Shown here piece by piece: positions 1 to 12,294 of a stretch of DNA of 64,000 bases; position 1 is the first letter of the stretch; each line of letters begins with the position of its first letter. The translations under genes were made by a program, and so were the position numbers. The stretch is taken from positions 50,613,097 to 50,677,096 of the forward strand of contig CM070584.1 of the NCBI GenBank assembly GCA_036346355.1, in the 5' to 3' direction. The notes under the pieces were generated by a model. That model did no database searches. It was not told where the DNA came from and saw nothing but the letters and a program-made list of their open reading frames with translations. The stretch is from Rhipidocladum racemiflorum (Eukaryota; Streptophyta; Magnoliopsida; Poales; Poaceae).

Positions 1-329
1 AGGTAAATGCCCAATCTATTATGTTGTTATCCTCTGTTTTTATGACATCAACATTGTTGTTGGGATTATGTATTATGTAAACTCTAATATGGCACGATAT
101 CTGCAACATAAAACATGACCAACAAAGTATATGTAAGTTTGAACAATAAGACTAAAGATAGCTAACAAATTAAAGTACATCACAAGTGAATACACTGATC
201 AATGTTTATGCAAGATAGTTACAGGATGCTAGCATCAAAGATAATTAATCCAAAGATCAACATCTAGTTTACATTCTTTTAACTGCCAGTTCACCAACCA
301 TTTCACGATGCAATGTTTCCGTGATGCAG

Positions 330-3300
330 GAGAGATGCTAGTTGGTTTTTCAAGATGCTTCTTTATGGACGATATATCAACTGGTTTAGATAGCTCTACA
401 ACATTTGATATTATGAAGTTTCTCCAACAAATGGCCCATTTCCTGGATCTCACAATGCTTATTTCCTTGCTGCAACCACCTCCTGAAACATTTGAATTAT
501 TTGATGACATAATTCTTCTATGTGAGGGTCGCATTGTTTACCTTGGTCCTAGGGAAAATGTTACCGATTTCTTTGGAAACATGGGATTCAGTTGCCCCAG
601 CCGGAAGAATGTAGCAGACTTTCTTCAAGAGGTAAATCATAATCAACCAGAGAAATAATAAACTTCCAAATAGATCCTTATGACCAAATAATTGTGTATG
701 AGTACCTTAGGCCAGTTAATGCATTGCAACTACAGTGGAAAACAGAAGTACATGATCAGAGCTTGAAGTTTTTTTTTTGTAGAATTTGCTATTCTCAACT
801 TATTCAAAATACATCTCTATCGATGAGTCAACATATTCTCTGATTATCCATGTAATAAAAAGATCTATTCTGGCCAGGTGACCTCTAAAATGGATCAAAA
901 ACAATACTGGACTGGTAATGAAAGCGAATATGAATACCATCCAATAGAGAAATTTGTGGAATCCTTCAACACTTCCTTTCTTCCTCAACTTCCAGAAGAG
1001 AACCTCTGCGAGCAAACGAGCAACATGGCAAGAGAAACAAGTAAAAGTTTTAGGATATCTAGATGGAGTATTTTCCAGGCATGCTTCTCAAGAGAAGTAC
1101 TACTGCTAAAGAGAAATTATCCACTCCATACGTTCAAGGCAATACAGATAACTTTTCTTGCTTTTGTTACATCGACACTTTTCCTCCGAACAAAGGAAAC
1201 CCACAATTCAATAACTGATGCCAATAAGTACATGGGAGCTCTCTTCCTTGCTGTCGTAGTAGCAAACTTCAATGGCATGACTGAACTTGCAATGACAGTA
1301 AGGAGGGTCCCTACATTCTATAAGCAAAGGGAACTATTAGCGTTGTCGGGGTGGGCATTTCTTTCTTCAATTTACCTCATTACTCTCCCCCTGTCACTTC
1401 TAGAGACAAGTCTTTGGACCAGCTTAACCTACTATGCCATTGGCTATGCATCTTCCCCCATTAGGTAAACCTTTAGCTTCTGCAACCACTTATAATATCA
1501 GCTCAATCGGTCTAATAAAGGCAAAACTAATAGAAGAAAACTTATTTGCTTGTCTCAGGTTCTTCCAGCAACTCCTGGTACTTTTTGCCATGCATCAAAT
1601 GTCACTGGGCCTCTACCGCTTCCTTGCATCCATAGGAAGAACACAAGTAATGTCAAATATGTTAGGAACAACAGTACTGATTGCAATCTACATTCTTGGA
1701 GGCTTTGTAATATCAAAAGGTCAGATCATTTAGCTTGATATGCCTTGGGAAATATGAAAACATTGTTATTGTACCTCTGGGGCTTAGGGCTAATTCTAAG
1801 GCTTATGTGCACAATTTACTCCAACTTGATACAATGAATCAGATGAACTCCAACTGTGGTTGCAGTGGGGATATTGGGCCTCCCCATTCACATATGCCCA
1901 GAATGCTGTATCCATGAATGAGTTCCTGGACAAAAGATGGGCCAAGGTGAGCACTCATTTCCTCACCATGCAACTTCAGTCATGCAAAGAACCAATCTTA
2001 TGCAACTGTACATTTTTCATAGTGCACCAAGACCCTTGGCCCTGGATACAATATCCACAGCAACATATCATGAACTTACAGATGATATTGAATGCTAACA
2101 GGAATTTCATTATGCAAGTGCTAATACCATCGGCGAAGCTATCCTCAAGATCAGGGGGCTGCTCACAGAGTGGCATTGGTACTGGATATGCATCAGCATT
2201 TTATTTGGATTCTCCCTGGTCTTCAACATACTCAGCATATTCGCCTTGCAGTTCCTGAACCGTACGTATACCAGACTATCGTAAACTTCACAGTTGTTGA
2301 AACATAACTTTAAAAAAATATACTCAGTTACTCACCCATATTATTAAATATTAATTGTTTGCAGCTCCATACAAATGCGAAGTTAACATCAGCATCAGGA
2401 ACAGCAATCAGACAAGTGGAGATAGCAGAGTCTCAACTGATCAAGCCATCCTCCCATTTCGCCCTCTCTCCCTTGTATTTAATCATATAAACTATTTTGT
2501 CGACATGCCTACAGTAAATACTTGACCACATCAGACCTTATCAAAGTAGCAGTCGCTCCATAGTTACTTGCTGACTAAAAGTGTGTAAACCTTATACCAG
2601 GAGATGACAAAACATGGAGCAACTGAGAAGAGGCTTCAGCTCTTACGAGATATCAGTGGTGCTTTTAGGCCAGGAGTGCTAACAGTGCTGATGGGGATTA
2701 CTGGTGCAGGGAAGACAACACTGCTTGATGTTTTAGCTGGAAGAAAAACTGGAGGATATATTGAAGGCACAGTTACCATAGCTGGCTATCCAAAGAAGCA
2801 AGAGACATTCACACGGGTCTCAGGCTATTGCGAACAGACTGACATTCACTCCCCTAATATCACTATTTACGAGTCACTGCTGTATGCAGCATGGCTTCGC
2901 CTCCCTTCACATATTAAAAGCACTGAAAGAGACGTAAGTATTGATACACCACAGGTCGGCACATAGCTTTTTTTTTTGGGTGGGGAAGGCACATAGTTAT
3001 TGATATAATGTATCATGACTTTCCTTTCTGCACTCATTTCAGATGCTCATAAAAGAAGTCCTGGACCTAGTTGAGCTAACCGGCATGATGGATGCCATGG
3101 TTGGTTTCCCTGGAGCAACTGGCTTATCAGCTGAGAAGCGAAAAAGACTTACAATAGCAGTTGAACTTCTAGCTGGTCCCTCCATAATATTCATGGATGA
3201 GCCAACAACCGGTTTGGATGCTCGTGCTGCAGCAATTGTCATGAGAACAGTAAGAAGGACAGTGGACACAGGACGAACTGTCGTCTGCACAATACATCAG

Positions 3301-5464
3301 CCGAGCATCGAGATATTTGAATCTTTTGATGAGGTATGAATAATTTTACAGAAATCTACAACTGATTCTAGAACACTCAGCAAGCAGTCGAATAACATCA
3401 TTGCACAAGAATAAACGAGGGCTAGAATTCATAATAACTTCAATCAAGATATCAAATTCAATTTGACTGGTTGAAACTTCTACTCATGAAAATATTCTAG
3501 AATTAACAACAACTTCAATCAAGATATCAAATTCAATTTGACTGGTTGCAGCTTCTACTGATGAAAAGAGGAGGTCAGCTCATCTACAGTGGTTCACTAG
3601 GTCCACTATCTAGCAACATGATAAATTATTTTGAGGTAATGAGCAGATATATTGTTACTGTAAGATGGAGAACGGAAATGATAATGGATTTTCCTGCAGG
3701 ATATTCCTGGAGTTCCAAGAATAAACAGGGGCCAGAATCCAGCAGCATGGATGCTAGATATAAGTTCGCAAGCCATGGAATACAGGATTGGAAAAGACTA
3801 TGCACAAATCTATCATGACTCCTCACTATACAAGTAAGCTGAATACAATTACACAGCTGTGGATTGAATATTTTGTTTATAGGTTTAGAATTACAGAGAA
3901 ATATGAGCATGATGGAGTTGCTCTGCATTTTTGCAGGCAGAACATGCTTCTCGTGGATGAACTGAGCAAACCAGAACGAAACACAGAGGACATACACTTT
4001 CCTCCTGGATATTGGCCAAACTTCAAAGAACAATGCTTTGCGTGTTTATGGAAGCAACATTGTTCGTACTGGAAAAATCCAGAACACAATTCAGTTCGCT
4101 TCATAAATACCTTTTGCGTATCAATTATATTTGGCATTGTATTCTGGAAAATTGGTTCGACAATGTAAGAACGCTTGCTTACAGAACTTTGACGAAAAGT
4201 GAAAATTCATCATATTTCACTGAGGTTTTAACTTATCTTTTTGTGGTACAACAGTGATGAGGAGCAAGATATATTCAACATACTAGGAGTTGCATATGGG
4301 TCAGCATTGTTTCTGGGTTACATGAATGCCACCATGTTGCAGCCAATAGTGGCAATGGAGAGAGTTATCCTATACCGAGAAAGAGCATCTGACATGTATT
4401 CTACCACGGCTTATGCCATTGCTAAGGTAAACCAATCTAATTGGAATGCGGTTGATGGTAATCTATTCTAACCTCCATGTATGGACTTGTGCATGCAGAT
4501 AGCAATCGAGGTTCCTTACATGATTGTCCAAGTATTCATCTACTCGGCAATTGTATACCCTATGATTGGGTTCCAACTAACCATTGCCAAGTTCTTTTGG
4601 TTCGCACTCTTCATGTTACTAAGCTTCTTGTACTACACGGTCTTTGCGATGGTAACAGTTGCGTTAACTCCCAATGTCGAGATAGCTTCCGCACTATCCT
4701 TCCTCATCTTTATCCTGTGGAACGTATTCTCCGGTTTCATTATCACAAAAGAGGTACTGCATACTTTTGCATGCATATGAATTATGTAATGCAATTCACA
4801 CCAATCCTGCTAACATCCTAGGGCTGAGTTTGGGTATATCAAATTAAATTAACATCGTGCATGGGCATGCTGCATCCACTGTCCGATCTAAGTATCTTGC
4901 TATCACCAAACACTTAGTAGACACTACCAAACAGTATTAACAGTGGCAATGGATCTGCGCAATGCATGCCATTGCAGTCCCACACAGATGAAATAGTCAC
5001 CAAAATCATCAGTCATAAAATTGGGCACTTTGCTACAGCCTTTCGCTCCTGGAACCAAATCAAGCCATAACTAGAAAGTAGAAACGAAGCATCCAAATTC
5101 TAAGCATGTAGTAATGATAATAGATTGAGAGTAACGCTGCTGTTGCAACGATACATGAACCTGACGAACAGCAACGATGTGCATGTGGATGCAGATGATC
5201 CCGGTGTGGTGGAGGTGGCTGTACTGGGCGGACCCGGCGGCGTGGACGGTGTACGGGCTGATGTTCTCGCAGCTGGGCGACCGGCCGGAGGTGATCCACG
5301 TGCCGGGGCGAGCGGAGCGGACAGTGCGGGAGTACCTGGAGGGGTACCTGGGCCTCCGCGACGGGCACCTCCCGCTGATGACGGCGCTCCACCTCGTCGC
5401 CGCCGCTCTCTTCGCGGCGCTCTTCTGCCTCTGCATCAAGCACCTCAACTTCCAGAGGAAATAG
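330..5464 (+). CDS. Full-size ABCG (PDR-type) ABC transporter, 5' end outside window
   Basis: ATP-driven plasma-membrane exporter of the plant pleiotropic drug resistance group; substrate unknown. Exons read: 330-631, 878-1464, 1559-1719, 1843-1946, 2102-2261, 2365-2513, 2601-2933, 3043-3333, 3552-3635, 3700-3833, 3937-4164, 4255-4426, 4499-4753, 5195-5464. All have GT-AG borders and join in frame (3230 nt) to a TAG stop. The first visible exon begins at the Walker B end of NBD1 (FFMDD, then STGLDSSTT). The first membrane half follows (FYKQRELLALSGW). NBD2 then has Walker A GITGAGKTT, signature-region LSAEKRKR, Walker B FMDEPTTGLD and H-loop IHQPSIEIFESFDE, followed by the second membrane half. 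The N-terminal exons must lie left of position 1, because the matching intron in the paralogue at 30.6-40.8 kb is longer than the 329 bases available. No internal stop was seen, so it may be functional. Family sure, substrate not. Confidence 0.93.
3422..3571 (+). repeat. 75-bp tandem duplication over an intron-exon junction of the first ABCG gene
   Basis: Two copies with a 75-bp period (3422-3496 and 3497-3571). Each contains the intron end and the first bases of the exon that starts at 3552. The right copy keeps the acceptor (GGTTGCAG then CTTCTACTG). The left copy reads GGTTGAAA, so its acceptor AG is lost. Confidence 0.85.
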
Positions 5465-5575
5465 CAGCAGCAGCAGCCGATGGATTCTGCAACTGCAAGC
5501 GTGTGGTAGTTTGAAGCTAATCTAATCGCACGAACGATGGAATCTTCTGCCGCTGCGTGCGGATTTGTGTGGATA

Positions 5576-5581
5576 AATAAA
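5576..5581 (+). terminator. Candidate poly(A) signal AATAAA of the first ABCG gene
   Basis: AATAAA lies 112 bases after the TAG stop, in an AT-rich stretch after a GC-rich last exon. Position fits a plant near-upstream element; no transcript evidence. Confidence 0.5.
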
Positions 5582-5782
5582 TGATTAGTAATAGTACCCC
5601 ACCTGCCCAACTGGAATTTGGAATTGGAAGTGCCGTTTGATCTGCGATGTGGCGCTGTACCGTACCATTCCGTCCGCCGCGCGGCCGGCGGCTCGAGCAA
5701 GTCGTCGGATCGATCCGGCGGAAGGGATTCGCGGGCCTCCCTCACCGACGCGCTTCCGTTCGTACTGCTGTGCTGCGGGAGT

Positions 5783-7232
5783 AGTGTGGGCATGTTTAAA
5801 CCGATCCAAAACCGGTCTGAACCTAATCGAACTAATTGATTATTTTGATTTTCGATTCAGTTTTTAGTTTAGTAGTATTCGGTTTTTAGATTTTAATTTA
5901 GTTTTTGATCTCTATAAACCGAAAATCCGAAACAATCTATATACTCTAGCTATACACTCGCACGCAGAGTCGATGCATCTATTCCTCGTTCTCCGAACTC
6001 ACGCGTAGAGCCGAAACGTCATCGAAGAACCTATTCTCCAAACTCACATCCAAAATTCCGAACAATCAATCCCTATTCGGTCTCCAATCTCACGTGCAGA
6101 GCCAGATCGATCTCAATCACCACCTCATCCCCTAGATCGATCCCCATTACCCAAATCCACACCCATTCGCAAACCCTAGATGTCGCCATGCCATCCCCAT
6201 GGAGCAGAATGGGAGGAGAAAGAGGGAGGCGGCAGAGGGACCGTTGGTGGTGCTGGAGTGCGTGGTGGGGAGCTCCAAGGCAAAGAGGCCGGTGGTGGTG
6301 CTGGAGTCCGTGGCAGGGAGCTGCAGGTGTGCATCCTTTTGTACTCGGGCGACGCTAGCGACAGAGGGAGGGGCGTCGTGGGCGCAGACGCTTGGGAACG
6401 TGGTGGTGTCCATCGTGGGCACGGTGGTGCTTGGCCTCCCCTATACCTTCCACACCACTGACTGGCTTACGGGTCCCTCGACATCGCGCCACCCGCTGCG
6501 CCACGCTCTACTGCCTGTTCATCCTCAGTAGTACCTTACACTCCTTCCTCTTTCCTTTTGTTTCGTGTGTGGCTGTTTCTTTCCTGTACATGGTGATACG
6601 CTTGCTTCAGATCAATTTGAGGAAGGGGTAATTTGGGTGAAAAGTGCTTTGGGACTATAGGTCGGTGCTTGACGAAAATCCTTATCCTTGTTTCGTAAGC
6701 GGGTGGTTGTGTAGCTTACCTAATATTCATTGGCCAAAATCTCCATTCCATCTTCAGCCAGTTGATGTCACCAGCTGGCTTCATCTTTGCCATCCTCCTA
6801 CCTTTGCAAATCACGTTTTCCTTCATTCGTTCACTCTCCTCTTTCTCCATTCAGCATATTTGCAGATGCATGCAATGTTTTAGGCTTCTAGTGATGGCAC
6901 TTGTTATCAAAGATGATCTTCAGCTTTTTAATCATCCCTTTGCAAATAAAAGTGCTTTTAATGGACTTTGGGCAATACCGTTCAATTTCGAGGTAGCATT
7001 ATTCTGCTTTGAAGGATTTAGCATGAGTCTGGAGGAGTGCTGGTTATATCTCATATGGCAACATGAAATTCGGTTTACCGAAAAACCGAATTAACCAAAC
7101 CGATTTTTTTGGTTAATTTGGTTCAGTTTTCAAATTTAAATCAAAAAATTTGGTAGCCAGTTTTTAAAATTGAAATATTTTAAAACCTAAAAAACCGAAC
7201 CAAAAAATCGATCAAACCGAATGCCCACCCCA
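5783..7232. mobile_element. hAT-like non-autonomous (Pack-type) element carrying a gene fragment
   Basis: The left end TAGTGTGGGCAT (5782-5793) is the inverted repeat of the right end ATGCCCACCCCA (7221-7232), with two mismatches. Both subterminal regions are rich in AACCG/CGGTT motifs (5799-5935 and 7070-7220). The flanks GCGGGAGT and GCGGGTGA look like a degenerate 8-bp target duplication, the hAT size. No transposase was seen; the interior holds a captured transporter fragment. Ends are well supported, the superfamily less so. Confidence 0.6.
6199..7038 (+). pseudogene. AVT3-like vacuolar amino-acid transporter fragment (captured, broken)
   Basis: Relic of an AAAP-family amino-acid transporter close to plant AVT3, a tonoplast multi-pass carrier. 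The first block reads ASWAQTLGNVVVSIVGT then VLGLPYTF (about 6376-6456). A frame-shifted continuation CATLYCLFIL follows. Next is a non-coding stretch ending TTGCTTCAG at 6610 that looks like a retained intron. The third block (about 6638-6800) reads CFGTIGRCLTKILILVS, a TAA stop, then AGGCVAYLIFIGQNLHS and LMSPAGFIFAILLPL. The last block (6795-7038) reads FSFIRSLSS, then after a frame slip ALVIKDDLQLF, FNGLWAIPF and FCFEGFSMSLE. Stop and frameshifts make it non-coding. The retained intron points to DNA-level capture rather than retroposition. It sits wholly between the ends of the hAT-like element. Confidence 0.8.
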
Positions 7233-8160
7233 GCGGGTGAGAGGAGAGGATTGGACTCCGCCGCGTGGACAAAAAGGGGTCGCCTTTGATGGGGGTCTGG
7301 CCCATCGGTGCTGTAAACAAGTGGGTCGTGAATAGTCTGCTCGAGCAAACATGGCTTGGAGATGGGCACACGTCCTGTATTGCTATGAGGCTGCGTTTGC
7401 TTAGGCCTAGGCCTTTGTTGGAGCAGCGGATGACGTCCAACACCCATATTTTGATGGGCTAGGATGTGATCTAGGCGGGCGTGGTCTGTTGGGTGGTGAT
7501 ATCGATTGCTCAAGATGCATTCTGACCCCCGCGTGGATGGAGGCTCGAGCTGACCGGTGTGCCCAATAGGGCGCGTTTGATGGCTGCCGTCGTTTAAGAA
7601 AATGGAAATGATGCAAATGTTACATTCGATATGACGCGTGATCTCTGGACGATCACATATACCTTTTAGATCAATCTAACATTCAATGCTAAGAGGCAAA
7701 TCACACGGATGCTTCAGACACGGTTCAAGTCCTTCCTTATGTTCACATCTTGCCATCTCCACCCAGTTTCTAACACTTTGCCTCTACCACCGCCTTTCCC
7801 ACATGCCCAACAATCTCTTCCACTCTACCATCTCTTACTGCATGGCAGTAGTCGACTGCTCGACCTCAATTGATTGCATGAGATCGTTGGCCCTGTCCTT
7901 TGCAATCTCTCGCAAAATACCCGAGCTCCGTCGCCACGTGTTGTGGCCTCTCCAAGTAGCGTGGTCCTGTAACGGCCATCCATGCTCCATGTCCTCGTTT
8001 TTATTTCTTCTTCAGTCGTAGGGAGAGAACCAGAGAATGTCAAGGCGGCTATAGCAGATCAGGAATCTCCGGGGAAGTTGCATTGGGTTGGCCGCCAACC
8101 ATACCATCCAAAAGCTCAATCATGCGGCATACGAGATCGATATACATGCAAGCCCTCCTT
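7233..8160. other. Intergenic stretch, nothing recognised
   Basis: Only short ORFs without recognisable domains on either strand. No clear inverted termini or target duplications were seen. Confidence 0.5.
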
Positions 8161-8164
8161 CTTT

Positions 8165-8615
8165 GATACACATGTTGCATATATTTATCTAAATTGTTGG
8201 AGCATATTTTCCTAATTGTTGCATGCAGTATTTGATTTGTTGTAACATCTCTCCACAAAGTTGCGCAAGAGGCATCTATTGCAATCTGTATTTTGATTTG
8301 TTGCATCAATGTTTATGTTTTGTTGCATAAGAGATGTTGAATTGTTTCACCAAGGAAATCGTTGCACCTCTTTTCGGTTTTGTTGCAAATATGTTTTAGA
8401 TTTGTTGCATTAGTTATAACTGATTGTTGTGTATGAGCTCTTATATATTGAATCATAGGAGAGTTATTTTGTTGCAGCTATGTTGTTTTCGTTTGTACCT
8501 AAATATTTTTGTTGAAAACATTTATTCTAATGTGTTGCATTTGAAATTGTAAAAAAATCACAACAATTATTTTTGAATGTTGCCACTACTTTTCCCAAAT
8601 GTTACAGCATTGCAA
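8165..8615. repeat. Irregular array of TTGTTGCA-type motifs
   Basis: About a dozen copies of TGTTGCA or close variants occur at irregular spacing in a T-rich background (e.g. near 8172, 8217, 8300, 8320, 8381, 8404, 8473, 8537). The pattern resembles subterminal repeats of a decayed DNA transposon, but I could not find matching termini. Confidence 0.45.
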
Positions 8616-8769
8616 CACCATGAATTACCTTATCTCTATCTTTGTTATTTTCATCCAATTTTTAGTGATAAATTTGATAGTTTTCTCAATTTTTTAAGGA
8701 CATTAGACTTCTTTTTCGCATTTTATTGCATATATTAATTATAATTGTGACAAATTTTATATAAAAACA

Positions 8770-9905
8770 TTACGACCCATTCGATAAAAATCTTGGAATT
8801 AAAGTTCATTCCTAGTCGTGAGCGGCGCGTAGTCCGCTCGAGTGGAAGCGGCTGGGATTTTTGCCTGGCCAGTGTGGCCACGGGTGGGCCGGCAGGCAGC
8901 TCACGAGTCGCGCGCGCCACGCGGATTTGCGCAGCCGCGCGGGGGGGCATGGCCATGGGACACAATTTCTTTGCCATCGTAATGGGCTGTGGTTCGCGCC
9001 TGGCAAGGGCTGGATAAGGATGTCGTCGTGGGGCTTTTAGCCCCGGTCCCGGCTCCCTGCTACGTACGACGTTCTCGTGGATGGACGGCATACTGACGTC
9101 GGTGCCTGCATGCCCGCGGTTGCTGCTTCCGTTCCATGCGTTTCCAACGTGCGTGCATTGGATGGCACGCCTCTCCTCCTTCTTCTACTTGTTCTTCAAA
9201 TTCAAATGGCACTTACGTTTCGGAAACCTGCTCGCGCGTACGTGTGTATATATACTTGCACTTCTTGCCAGTACGTACCTTCGTACAAGCAAGGCACAAG
9301 GCGCGGAAACGAAACAGCTAGGGCCGGCCGCCCAAGTCGGGTTCGCCCGCCAGTCGCGTGTAGACACGCGTATACGCACGGGCCGAACCAAGCCGTACGT
9401 AGTCAACGTTCTTGCTATCGCACGTCACGTACAGTAGGGTTTCGTGTTCGCGCAGCACATACACGTCCGTCCGCGTATAAGCATGCATGTGTACGTGCGT
9501 ATAAACGTGCTGCCAACGGAACACAACACTGCAGAACAGCAGAATATAATATTGTTGAACAAACACGATCGAGTGGTTCCTACGCCAGATTGAAACGTAC
9601 GTGCGTCGTCTAATATTAATTGTTGAGGCCTACACGCTCAAACAAGAAACTTGATATATGCTAGTAACTTACTTGAACTTCTCCTGCTGATTATTGCATG
9701 CGCAGCTAGCTAGCTAGCACAAGTTTGGCGCGGGTCCTTGTCGTCGTTTTTACTATTTCCTTTTTTCCTTAGTTAAGAGGACTGCATATCGATCCTTCAA
9801 AGTTGGAGATGTGTCATATGTGTGTATTTGTGAACATGTCGTAAGTCAACGACATATCCACTTTGGAGTACTGCTCATCCATCACTTGATTAATAATTCC
9901 CTTAC
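8770..9905. other. Intergenic stretch, nothing recognised
   Basis: GC-rich at 8810-9460, AT-rich later. ORFs here lack codon structure or domain motifs. No RNA gene or element ends recognised. Confidence 0.45.
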
Positions 9906-9909
9906 CGTA

Positions 9910-10298
9910 ACTCCCTTTTTGTTTCCGAATACATATAATTCTAGCTTTTAGATTTTGTTTTTAAATACATATTATTATACAATTGCAAGATAATTTTTTA
10001 CTGTTTTTTATTTGCGTGTCCCTATTATTTGTATTCCATAATAAATGAGCTAACGAAAATAACGATTTAGTTATTTATATATACATGGCTTAATGGAGGT
10101 GCAAAATACTAAAACGTCTAAGAGAGGTGCTTCTATGCTCTTCCTTTTAAAAATTGCACAACTATTAAAGTATGAATGAAAGGTAAATGATGATTACTTA
10201 ATTACCCATTCGCGTGCTTTAAGATTTGTGCAACTTGTACTAGAAGGAGGAAGAGCATAGAAGCACCTCTCAACGTCTAATTCGAGAAACGGAGGGAG
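9910..10298. mobile_element. Stowaway-like MITE, interrupted by a nested MITE
   Basis: Left end CTCCCTTTTTGTTTCCGAATA (from 9911) and right end GAGAAACGGAGGGAG are the usual Stowaway (Tc1/mariner) termini. Each is flanked by TA (9908-9909 and 10299-10300). Without the nested insertion the element is about 230 bp. Confidence 0.7.
10122..10271. mobile_element. 150-bp Mutator-like MITE nested in the Stowaway element
   Basis: Perfect terminal inverted repeats of about 24 bp start GAGAGGTGCTTCTATGCTC. They are flanked by a perfect 9-bp duplication AACGTCTAA (10113-10121 and 10272-10280). A 9-bp duplication is diagnostic of Mutator-like elements. Diverged relatives lie near 32.06 kb and 41.4 kb. 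Confidence 0.85.
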
Positions 10299-10640
10299 TA
10301 CGAGGATCCGAATTCGAGGGAGGACACGCACTGATTTCCTGCTTCCCTTGCGTTATTTGAGTTGTTAATTTATGGGCCAGTTGGGGATTTGTACCTTGCG
10401 AGACGAACTCGTGCATTCATTTGCTCCCACTGTTTTGCATGTGCAATTAATTTCTGCCTGCTCTGAGAATGGATTCCATAGAGACCTCTCAGTCTAACTA
10501 ACCACCTCCAACATTAATTAGTAGTGTACTAATAGTACTATGTGTCTACTCATCCTGATTGTCGATCTTGGTTCATGAAGATTTTTCGATCATAAGCTTG
10601 GAGTGTTTGATCATGCAAGCACATTCTATAGAGACTCTTA

Positions 10641-10920
10641 GGCCCTGTTTGAAAGCAAAGTTTTTTAATATCATGATATTACAAAACCATGGTTTGAAAA
10701 TTATTTTGGCAAAAATATTATGGTTTCACCTACCACCATTGAAATCATGGTTTTTCTTGAAACTACAAGCTGTTTGGTTACAAAGTCTTATGCATGATGA
10801 AGTGATGCCAAAAACCCAAAACTCCACTCTGAGTGGAGTTTTCAATACTCCAAAAATACCATGGTATTGGCAATACCATGGTTTTCAAAATAGAGTTTTT
10901 TTGTTTGCTTCCAAACAATT
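10641..10920. mobile_element. MITE with GGCCCTGTTTG termini
   Basis: The left end GGCCCTGTTTGAAAGCAAAG is matched by an inverted TTTGCTTCCAAACA near the right border. The interior is rich in CCATGGT/ACCATGG palindromes. The last bases of the right end are degraded and no target duplication is clear. A 151-codon ORF across it is chance. Confidence 0.5.
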
Positions 10921-11212
10921 TGTGACCAAAAATACCACGACATTCTCTAAAATCATGATTTTATCTAGAAATTATAAAAATACTTTGTTGTTAAGCATAC
11001 CCTTGGCTCGCTAGCTCCTCGATGGTCTGTCCTGACTTTGCCTCTTATTGCCAGTCAAACTTTCCCTTGGTACATGTTGATCGGTAAGGAACCAAAATTA
11101 ATTACTTCCTCGTCGCAAAAGAACAATATTTTTTAGTTTTCAAAGATAATGATATATCATTTTGATCACTAAACTTTATTATCATATATTTGAACAAAGT
11201 TATATATAAGTG

Positions 11213-11741
11213 TGGCGGAGCCAGAAAATTCTAAAAGAGGGACCAAGAATGAAGTGAACCTCTACTAATCGGCATAGATTGATCATTGATATTTAATAGA
11301 TCAAAATTATTGTACAGTTGTACTAGATACTAGCTAGACTACTAGGGCTTGGATTGCATATATATACCGTTCGTCCTAGACCGCTGGACTCCAGGTGCGT
11401 GGCGCTGGCCGCGACCGGCGAGAGATGCGAGAGCGACGGACGGAGTCACGGAGGGAGCACGCCGCAGGCGATGCGAGGCGAGTCCGTGACGCCGCAGGCG
11501 AGGCAAGTCACGGAGGGACCGAGGGAGCACGCGAGACCGTGACGCTAGCGACCGGACGCAAGAAGTCGCGAGACCAGCTGGGACGCGATCGTTCGGTCTC
11601 CTATCTGACCGTCTCCCCACAAGTCCATATCTTCACGAATCACGAGTCCCCACCAGGCACCAGCCCTCCTGGCTCCTGGTCCTGCTGTCCAACGACGCCG
11701 ACCGGGGCCAGGCCCAGCTACGCCCCAGCCTGGACTCCGCT
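11213..11741. mobile_element. 529-bp element with TGGCGGAGCCAG termini
   Basis: The left end TGGCGGAGCCAG is the imperfect inverted repeat of the right end CTGGACTCCGCT. The flanks TATAAGTG (11205-11212) and TATGAGTG (11742-11749) are an 8-bp duplication with one mismatch, suggesting hAT. The interior is GC-rich and contains GTCACGGAGGGA-type direct repeats (11440-11530). Confidence 0.65.
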
Positions 11742-12284
11742 TATGAGTGTAATATTATGAAAGTGCTTTGTATGACAAATTCACTCCTACCATTTTCACA
11801 TATGCAAACTATATAGATCCCCTTTAATACTAAAAAATATATAATAGCATTAGATTTTTTTTTAGATTTAGTGTTTATTTAGACTGTGAGTACGTATGAC
11901 CAGCTATGTACTTATATAGCGGGACTGAGGGGGTAATTGATTTGCCGTTTTCCGTCTCTGAAGAGTCAAAGTTATATATTGGTGAGAGCGCGCTGAATGC
12001 TCGGATACATTGTATACTCACTATATACGTACGTTAATATTATCCGAGCTCCGATCGTCCTAGCTAACAGACGTAGCACACACGCAAAAAATTGTAGACC
12101 TCAATTAACTAGGGCAGATTAGGCTCAAACACTGTTCCTACTTCCTGCCGGTACTCCATATAATTAGCACATGTATGTATATGTGTTTGACCTGGACGAT
12201 ACATGCACACAGATTTATTATTCTCGCTCGGTGTCACTGTAAGCTAATTATGTGAAATTAATATAGACTGCGCAACATGCGGTT
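11742..12284. other. Intergenic stretch, nothing recognised
   Basis: AT-rich DNA with no ORF of note and no element ends that I could pair. Confidence 0.45.
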
Positions 12285-12294
12285 ATGAGAAACA

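Noticed and set aside
10559..11014. 151-codon open frame on the plus strand
   Set aside because: It runs across a MITE full of CCATGG palindromes, has no domain, and its composition follows the repeat.
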